DNA from: Stramenopiles sp. TOSAG23-2
Lineage: Eukaryota; Sar
Direction: 5' to 3'
NCBI GenBank assembly: GCA_900128395.1
Contig: LT649944.1
Coordinates: 1-11,324 of the forward strand
DNA length: 11,324 nucleotides
A program made the position numbers and the translations under genes. Below the pieces are notes generated by a model. That model searched no databases. It was not told the origin of the DNA and was given only the letters and a program-made list of their open reading frames with translations. Of the stretch, positions 6,159 through 11,324 are shown one piece after another; the stretch's first letter is position 1; every line of letters starts with the position of its first letter.

Positions 6159-7793
6159 TTAGTAATCGTCAGTGTAAGTTACTGAAAAGTTAATTTCATT
6201 TATATTTTCAGACTCTGCTGTTATTATAAAACATTCGTTTTGATAAAGATACAACTTGTCTGTGAAATCTATATATACTTGATCTTCTTTTGGTATGTAT
6301 ATGGATTCCAAGAGTAGTCCATTTGTAAATGTGTTTGAAGAATAACTGACTAACCCAATAGAATTAGTTTCATTTATATAATTGTAATTTAGATAATCAT
6401 CTGTTTCAAGTAATGAAATAGTCTCTGGATTTTTATAGATTCGTATAATAACTGGTTTGGACCCATGTGTTATAATGGAAATACGTTTTACTATAATCTC
6501 ACTTTGGTTAGAGAAACCATTGTATGTGTTTCTATTTTTTAAAGTAGATAGAACGACTTCTGTTTTTTTCGGTATTGATATTAGATTTGAAAAACTATGT
6601 GTTGGTGTATATAATATTTTTTGTCCTAAATATCCAGCATAACTTCCAGAAATAATAATAGTAATGGGTGTGGTACTTCCAAGAGATGCTACACCTTGTT
6701 GTAAATACATATTTGGAGATGTTAAACTAGGGGTAGTGGATGTGTTTGCGAATGAAAGAGTGTGTACAGTTTCATATATGCTCGTATCTGGATTATAGAC
6801 CTTGAATAAAACATTTCCAGACCCGTACCATGAATATTCTATAGCGTACATATTTCGTTTAAGAGGATCTAGTACACTTACCATACTACTAGATCCATTC
6901 CAATTTGTTCTATTAGTGAATGATGTAGATAGACTTGTTCCTTGTGTTTTTTGAGAAAATGTACCTGTAGCATTACCGTTGGAAGTAAATGAAAAGGTGT
7001 TTGTGTTTGGTCCTACATGTCGTGATTGAAATATAATAGTTGTTCCTATTGCCTCTACATTCCATCCATCATACGTAGTTCCATAAGCAATTTGTGATGT
7101 TGTGTAGTTTAAATCCCCATTTGCGTCGTCTAAATCAACTGTAAATTCAGTACCGTTAAGAGTAACTGTACCTGTTTTATTATTACTAGATTCATCATTG
7201 GTTATTGTTAATATACGTATTTCGGATTTACCATCTGTTGATATTCTAGTTCCGAATTCCGTACCATTGTAACAAAAGTATAAATCACTATTTCCATTAC
7301 CAACTCCTCCGAATTGCAAAGAATTTGCAATTGGTGTATCAAATATCATATTTACACGTATAACGGTGGAAACACCTGGTCTGTATTTTATGACTTTTAG
7401 ACATCTTATGACTGAATAACTATATAGATCATTTTGGATTGAAACATCAAGTTCGCAACCATTAATATTTGGGGAACTAGTACCACCATTTGAACAAAAA
7501 CATGTTGTTAGTTGCGTGTTTAATATACCATACAAGAAATAAGTTTGAAAAATTGGTGCTGTTTGGTTTATTTGCAATTCTCCAAACATGTTTTTTTCAC
7601 CAGCATTTACTGACAGTTCTCCATTTATATTTGTATTACCTTGGCTTGTGATTGTATCTATAATGGTTGTTAATGAACTATCTATTGAATGTCCGTTATT
7701 GTTTGGGCAAACTGTGGGTGTTGATTCATCCCAAACATATGTGTAAACTGTCTCGGTGGTACAATAAATACGATAGCGATTTAGTGTGCTCAT
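6159..7793 (-). CDS. Fibre/tail-like virion protein, 544 residues
   Basis: Predicted structural protein assembled from beta-rich modules. Residues 7-36 are a Cys/His module (YRIYCTTE ... CPNNNGH) like the pair in the 305-residue protein downstream. Residues 70-200 form a first domain (FGELQINQ, NGCELDVSIQNDLYSYSVIR, VNMIFDTPIANS, DLYFCYNGTEFG), and 205-300 a repeat-like beta segment (TGTVTLNGTEFTVDL, YDGWNVEAIG). Residues 305-395 hold VLDPLKRNMYAIEYSWYGSG (307-326) and an HTLSFANTSTTPSL stretch. Residues 430-544 form a closing beta-sandwich ending in LYLYQNECFIITAES (514-528). The order and wording of these modules resemble receptor-binding or tail-fibre proteins of marine phages and of some giant viruses (judgement, not a search). 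There is no signal peptide or TM segment. Its ATG touches the stop of the upstream gene (TAAATG). Asn, Thr and Ser are abundant, which would offer many glycosylation sites. Confidence 0.7.
   Translation of the reverse strand: MSTLNRYRIYCTTETVYTYVWDESTPTVCPNNNGHSIDSSLTTIIDTITSQGNTNINGELSVNAGEKNMFGELQINQTAPIFQTYFLYGILNTQLTTCFCSNGGTSSPNINGCELDVSIQNDLYSYSVIRCLKVIKYRPGVSTVIRVNMIFDTPIANSLQFGGVGNGNSDLYFCYNGTEFGTRISTDGKSEIRILTITNDESSNNKTGTVTLNGTEFTVDLDDANGDLNYTTSQIAYGTTYDGWNVEAIGTTIIFQSRHVGPNTNTFSFTSNGNATGTFSQKTQGTSLSTSFTNRTNWNGSSSMVSVLDPLKRNMYAIEYSWYGSGNVLFKVYNPDTSIYETVHTLSFANTSTTPSLTSPNMYLQQGVASLGSTTPITIIISGSYAGYLGQKILYTPTHSFSNLISIPKKTEVVLSTLKNRNTYNGFSNQSEIIVKRISIITHGSKPVIIRIYKNPETISLLETDDYLNYNYINETNSIGLVSYSSNTFTNGLLLESIYIPKEDQVYIDFTDKLYLYQNECFIITAESENINEINFSVTYTDDY
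7686..7775 (-). repeat. Cys/His module, copy at the start of the 544-residue protein
   Basis: Encodes residues 7-36. The pattern C11-T-T-E ... C29-P-N-N-N-G-H35 keeps the six-residue Cys-to-His spacing of the two other copies, but the Cys-Cys distance is 18. Its codons differ from those of the other copies, so this copy is older or acquired separately. Confidence 0.7.
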
Positions 7794-8381
7794 TTATGTT
7801 TGACAATATATTAATTCGAAAGAATTTACGATAATACCTCCAGTTGTATTTGTGGAGTCTAGTTTTGCTTGTATTTCAAAGATGCTATTTGTGTTTGGTA
7901 TATTGTTTAGTGTATTCAATGAAACATTTGATTCTTGTATATTGTTTAAACCAGATTGTTCTTGAATTACTTTTCCATTTGTCAAGTCTAGTATACGTAG
8001 CGAGTAATCAAATGTTTCTTTTGAATTTTTAAAGCTATTGATGTTGATAATAGATAAAGATCCTACATTTGGGTTAAAGCTAAAACTTGATACCTTGGTA
8101 TAATCAGTGGACACTATTTTTGTGGGAACTAATGGATATGTGTTGGAGAAATCTATGACTGGATCTATAGGATTAGTGTATGTTTTAACTGATGTGTTTA
8201 TAGCATCGATTGTAGTCTGATCAAGAATACTATTAAATTCTATACTAATACTGTTGTTTTGATTGTTTTTTCCAGTATCAATTACTGTGTAATTTACAGT
8301 GACTGTGTGATTATCAAGTATGTATTGAGTAAAATTGGATAATCTACTAATATATTTAGAATATTGTAAAATAGTTGTCAT
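7794..8381 (-). CDS. Small beta-rich virion-like protein, 195 residues
   Basis: No named family recognised. The 195-residue product is rich in Asn, Ser, Thr and Ile, with alternating beta-type segments (HTVTVNYTVID, SISIEFNSILDQTTIDAI, SSFSFNPNVGSLSIININSF) and a closing strand SIFEIQAKL ... ELIYCQT. The pattern of a strand pair, then S-I-x-F-x-x-x-L, a short helix and V-x-x-Y-x-N-P (about residues 43-72) resembles small phage and giant-virus structural proteins found beside fibre genes. It has no signal peptide or TM segment and a single Cys three residues from the end. It sits between two fibre-like genes on the same strand, 22 bases after the upstream stop, and its TAA abuts the next ATG. 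This position suggests a connector or accessory subunit of the same structure (inference). Confidence 0.65.
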   Translation of the reverse strand: MTTILQYSKYISRLSNFTQYILDNHTVTVNYTVIDTGKNNQNNSISIEFNSILDQTTIDAINTSVKTYTNPIDPVIDFSNTYPLVPTKIVSTDYTKVSSFSFNPNVGSLSIININSFKNSKETFDYSLRILDLTNGKVIQEQSGLNNIQESNVSLNTLNNIPNTNSIFEIQAKLDSTNTTGGIIVNSFELIYCQT

Positions 8382-8403
8382 TAGAGTATATATGTAAAAT
8401 TAT

Positions 8404-11324
8404 TCATGTTAATCTCCATATTTCAATTCGTGCTTCTTTAATGGACGCAGAGGTATTTGTGGATGCTACTTTAAAATCTAAATCTATGGTATGAACTCCT
8501 AATGTTAACGAGATATGACTAAATCCAGATGTTGCGATATCTTGGTTACTTCTTTGTGTACTTTCTGTAGTTTCATGGATTACTAAAGAATCATCTATTT
8601 GAATTCTACTACTAAAATCTTGATTAGTGTTATCTATTGTCCATATATAATAAAAACCTACTCTATATATACCAGATGGTATATTATCAGTGACTAGACG
8701 TATTTTTTGTACATAATTGGTGCTATTAGTGCTTGTAGTGCTGGTGCTTTCTACATAATTTAGTTCAGTACCAAATATTACGAGACCTTGTTCTCCAACT
8801 GTCAATGGTTCTAGACGTAATATAGAAATACTGGTTCCTAAAGGAGCTACTCTTAAATTATTACCATCAAGGATAACACTTTGAAGTTTTATAATAGTTC
8901 CTGCAGAGAATTGAAAAGATCCATTAATGAATGATTGTTCCGTTCCGGTATTTGTATTCGTATGATAACTACAACTTTCTGTTCCAGCGACTTCAAAAAA
9001 ACCTTGTCCATTGTTTGCTACTAGTCTAGTTTTTGCATTAGATCTAGTAGTTCCGGAAGATTTTTCAATAGATACCTTGGCAAAGATAATATAACGTCCA
9101 TCTTCTTCTAGAGTTATTTGTGAAGAATTAGGTGTGTGTGTGTATTCAGTGTCTTTAAGTCTTTCTGTTTTGATAGGTATATCTATATAATTTGTATTCA
9201 AGGTTGTATTTCCGGTATCATTATAACCATCGAAATATTTTACAGAGGACTGACCCAAAGTAGAGGATAATTTGAGCACATTAAAGTTGCATCCGTTTAC
9301 AATTGTGGATGAAAGATTTGCTCCACTTTCTGTTATTGCTTGTATTTTTACTTTATCTCCAGTCAATGCTGAATATACACAATTAAAGATTGCGGTTTCA
9401 TCAGAATCTGGAGAATCATCGTTATGTATATAACTTCGGGTTCCTGGGATCTCTGTATACCCAGAGCCTGAATCAATAACCAATCTAATATTACTTTGTG
9501 TCTCAGTATTTGAATTAGTTCTAGTTGAGATATTACAATTGATTATATATATACCATCTTCTGTAATATCAAGTATTCCCGTGCTTGTATTATATGTGTA
9601 TATGGAATCTACTAAACGAGTAGTATTAAATAATACATCTGTATAACTTGTTGAGATATTTTGCGATGATGAAACATATGATGAAAAGAATTGAGAATTA
9701 TCGTTATTAGTATCAATAGATGGTTTGATGATAAGTAATTCTGATCCATTTTGGAGGCTCTTGATAGTTGACGATCCCGAGTCTCTTTTAAACTGTATTT
9801 TAATTTTTTCGTTAGAGGCGGCTTGGTAAATAAAGATGATACTAGATGTATTACATCCATTGTCGTCATCACGATTAAACATAAATGCTTGTGTTCCTGG
9901 GATTTCTGTGTACCCTCCTCCAGTATCAGATACTAATCGTACACTACTAGTGGAATTATTATTACCTGTTTCAACGAATGAAGTCATTCTGAAAGATATC
10001 AAAAATTTTCCAGGTAAATTGAACTCTATAATATTTTGTTCCAACAGAGAATGTGTATATATATCATCAATGCGTCTATCTGAATCGAACAAAAGATCTT
10101 GATATGAATCAGAAAAAGTCTGGGATCCGCTACTATACAAATTACAGTATTTGTTGGAGTTTGGGTCAGATCCTGTTCCACCTGTACCAGACGAAACATT
10201 TGCCCATTTAATTCCTGTAGGTTGTGATGCATCTACAGTAAGAACTTGTGATTCAGATCCTACTGATAGTTTTTCCTGTGTAGCACCATTGTGTGACAAA
10301 ACATCTCCCTTTGTATTTGTGGGTTGGTAAGTTGTGATTATTCCAGAATTATTTATTGATTTGAATAAATTATCTGTGGTATCAAGATAAAAATGTTGTG
10401 AAGTACTTGTTGAATTACTGGGAGTAGATGTTTTATTAAGAGTCATTACGTTAAGAATATCAAGGGAGTCTCCTATGAATACGTTTTTTTGTACAGCCAT
10501 TCCACCATTAATTTGCAGTGCTCCAGTGGTAATAGATGTACTATTTGTCGTTTCTGTGACTATAATTTGTCCTTTTGTGATATTTGATGTACTTGTTAAT
10601 ATGAGATTATCAGATGCTCCTGTACCGCCAAGAGCTATTTGACCTCCAGCACGTCCACCTAGTAATAAATACTGTGTATGATCATCATCACCTAAACCTA
10701 ATAAAGAACCATGATCAAAATCATCCCATTCAATACCACTTGAAATTACTGAATTTGCTCTCAACACTTGTCCGTCAGTGCCTATAGGTAATCTAATTAC
10801 GTTGCTTCCGTCTTCAACTAATATATCACCTTTTGTGGTTGTAACAGTGACTTGGTCAATTGTAACAGAATGTGGGTTACCAGTGGAGCTGATGTGTGAA
10901 TCTATTTGTGCATGTGTGTTAGTGCCTGCCCCGGACAAGTTTTGATGTACAATGTTGCCTTCATTAAGTGTGAGATCTACTTCTAAAGTATCAGAAACAA
11001 CGGAAATACGATCAGTGGTACTTGTGATGCTTTTGAATTCGAGATCATTACCAGTTTTTTGTTTAAAGACTCCTATACCTGCTCCAACATTACTTGCGGT
11101 GGCGTTACTAGATTCTGTTCCCCAAACAAGTCCAGAGGCTTCGGATGAGTCTGCCAACAACACTTGTCCGTCAGTACCTATAGGTAATCTAATGACGTTG
11201 CTTCCGTCTTCAACTAATATATCTCCTTTGGTGGTTGTAACAGTGATTTGGTCAATTGTAACAGAATGGGGGTTACCAGTGGAGCTGATGTGTGAATCTA
11301 TTTGTGCATGTGTGTTAGTGCCTG
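8404..11324 (-). CDS. Long fibre-like virion protein, N-terminus beyond the window edge
   Basis: 972 residues are visible and the frame is still open at the right edge, so the true start lies outside. The visible N-terminal third is built like a phage tail fibre. It has NTHAQIDSHISSTGNPHSVT, then TKGDILVEDG with LPIGTDGQVL, then a GxxW closure, repeated with a 132-residue period (10762-10928 and 11158-11324). A worn third copy, KGDVLSHNG ... SESQVL ... GIKW, lies near 10200-10310. A GLGDDDHTQYLLLGGRAGGQ stretch lies near 10635-10695. From about 10150 down to 8805, three tandem beta domains of about 150 residues follow, each with a Y-T-E-I-P-G-T or F-E-V-A-G-T centre and a closing hydrophobic strand (ELLIIKPS, FNVLKLS, ISILRLE); they resemble C1q/TNF-like jelly rolls. 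A fourth beta domain ends the chain at EIWRLT. There is no TM segment in the visible part. Inference: a trimeric surface fibre whose C-terminal domains bind the host. Confidence 0.8.
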   Translation of the reverse strand, partial: GTNTHAQIDSHISSTGNPHSVTIDQITVTTTKGDILVEDGSNVIRLPIGTDGQVLLADSSEASGLVWGTESSNATASNVGAGIGVFKQKTGNDLEFKSITSTTDRISVVSDTLEVDLTLNEGNIVHQNLSGAGTNTHAQIDSHISSTGNPHSVTIDQVTVTTTKGDILVEDGSNVIRLPIGTDGQVLRANSVISSGIEWDDFDHGSLLGLGDDDHTQYLLLGGRAGGQIALGGTGASDNLILTSTSNITKGQIIVTETTNSTSITTGALQINGGMAVQKNVFIGDSLDILNVMTLNKTSTPSNSTSTSQHFYLDTTDNLFKSINNSGIITTYQPTNTKGDVLSHNGATQEKLSVGSESQVLTVDASQPTGIKWANVSSGTGGTGSDPNSNKYCNLYSSGSQTFSDSYQDLLFDSDRRIDDIYTHSLLEQNIIEFNLPGKFLISFRMTSFVETGNNNSTSSVRLVSDTGGGYTEIPGTQAFMFNRDDDNGCNTSSIIFIYQAASNEKIKIQFKRDSGSSTIKSLQNGSELLIIKPSIDTNNDNSQFFSSYVSSSQNISTSYTDVLFNTTRLVDSIYTYNTSTGILDITEDGIYIINCNISTRTNSNTETQSNIRLVIDSGSGYTEIPGTRSYIHNDDSPDSDETAIFNCVYSALTGDKVKIQAITESGANLSSTIVNGCNFNVLKLSSTLGQSSVKYFDGYNDTGNTTLNTNYIDIPIKTERLKDTEYTHTPNSSQITLEEDGRYIIFAKVSIEKSSGTTRSNAKTRLVANNGQGFFEVAGTESCSYHTNTNTGTEQSFINGSFQFSAGTIIKLQSVILDGNNLRVAPLGTSISILRLEPLTVGEQGLVIFGTELNYVESTSTTSTNSTNYVQKIRLVTDNIPSGIYRVGFYYIWTIDNTNQDFSSRIQIDDSLVIHETTESTQRSNQDIATSGFSHISLTLGVHTIDLDFKVASTNTSASIKEARIEIWRLT
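8807..10150 (-). repeat. Three tandem C1q/TNF-like beta domains within the fibre
   Basis: Three units of about 455 bases. Shared marks in order are a start like S-x-S-Y-x-D-x-L-F with R-x-x-D-x-I-Y-T, a central R-L-V-x-D-x-G-x-G-Y-T-E-I-P-G-T (weaker in the third: RLVANNGQGFFEVAGT), and a closing strand. The PGT/AGT centres lie near 9900, 9445 and 8985. The copies have diverged strongly in DNA, so the duplication is old. The jelly-roll assignment is by pattern only. Confidence 0.6.
10762..10928 (-). repeat. 132-residue fibre repeat, inner copy
   Basis: Matches 11158-11324 over 167 bases with six substitutions and no gap. The offset of 396 bases keeps the reading frame. It encodes the segment from GTNTHAQIDSHISS to GTDGQVL. 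Confidence 0.9.
11158..11324 (-). repeat. 132-residue fibre repeat, outer copy cut by the window edge
   Basis: Partner of 10762-10928, cut by the right edge. The bases between the two copies (10929-11157) belong to the inner part of the unit, with GVFKQKTGNDLEFKSI and DTLEVDLTLNEGNI. More copies may follow outside the window. Confidence 0.9.

Noticed and set aside
7813-7826. Hairpin AATTC-GAAA-GAATT near the end of the 195-residue gene
   Set aside because: A stem of five A/T-rich pairs inside coding sequence is expected by chance at this base composition.
5218-11324. The window being an ordinary tailed-phage tail-fibre region
   Set aside because: Not excluded, but the exostosin-like transferase, GH18 barrel without signal, absence of Shine-Dalgarno sequences and A-rich leaders fit a nucleocytoplasmic virus better.
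1-11324. CRISPR arrays, tRNA genes, insertion sequences, riboswitches
   Set aside because: I looked for regular short repeats with spacers, cloverleaf-like segments and terminal inverted repeats beside a transposase and found none.

Overview
The window looks like part of a large eukaryotic dsDNA virus genome of the Nucleocytoviricota type, most likely a relative of the mimiviruses or algal giant viruses. The reasons are tightly packed intronless genes on both strands, spacers usually of 0-50 bases, no Shine-Dalgarno sequences, A/T-rich leaders, and a typical giant-virus gene mix: GH18 chitinase, DEDDh exonuclease, exostosin-like glycosyltransferase, SLATT-like 2TM protein and long fibre-like virion proteins. 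The assignment rests on gene content and layout only. No capsid, polymerase or packaging gene is present to settle it.

Layout. Bases 1-1256 (minus) hold a GH18 chitinase whose 3' end lies beyond the left edge. Bases 1273-1551 (minus) hold a small basic protein of unknown function. A 44-base A-rich divergent spacer follows. The plus strand then carries a DEDDh exonuclease (1596-2267), an unknown 92-residue protein (2289-2567), a two-TM SLATT-like membrane protein (2590-3411) and a two-domain glycosyltransferase (3461-5215). From 5218 to the right edge everything is on the minus strand. Read in the direction of transcription, this block holds a very long fibre-like protein (8404 to the edge, N-terminus missing), a 195-residue beta-rich protein (7794-8381), a 544-residue virion/fibre-like protein (6159-7793) and a 305-residue protein with paired Cys/His modules (5218-6135). 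No gene-free stretch exceeds 50 bases, and I see no tRNA, rRNA, CRISPR array or transposon.

How the genes may work together (inference). The four minus-strand genes at 5218-11324 look like a surface-fibre or host-attachment cassette built from modules otherwise familiar from bacteriophage tail fibres. The neighbouring two-domain glycosyltransferase could decorate such fibres or the capsid surface. The chitinase could open a chitin-containing host wall at entry or exit. The exonuclease and the SLATT-like protein fit nucleic-acid processing and host-membrane or conflict roles, but their targets cannot be read from the sequence.

The most noteworthy signals are: a C-x-T-E...C-x-N-N-N-x-H module present three times in two adjacent fibre genes; a 132-residue in-frame repeat in the long fibre whose copies differ almost only at synonymous sites; phage-like fibre modules in a eukaryotic-virus context; and a SLATT-like effector-type membrane protein in a viral genome.
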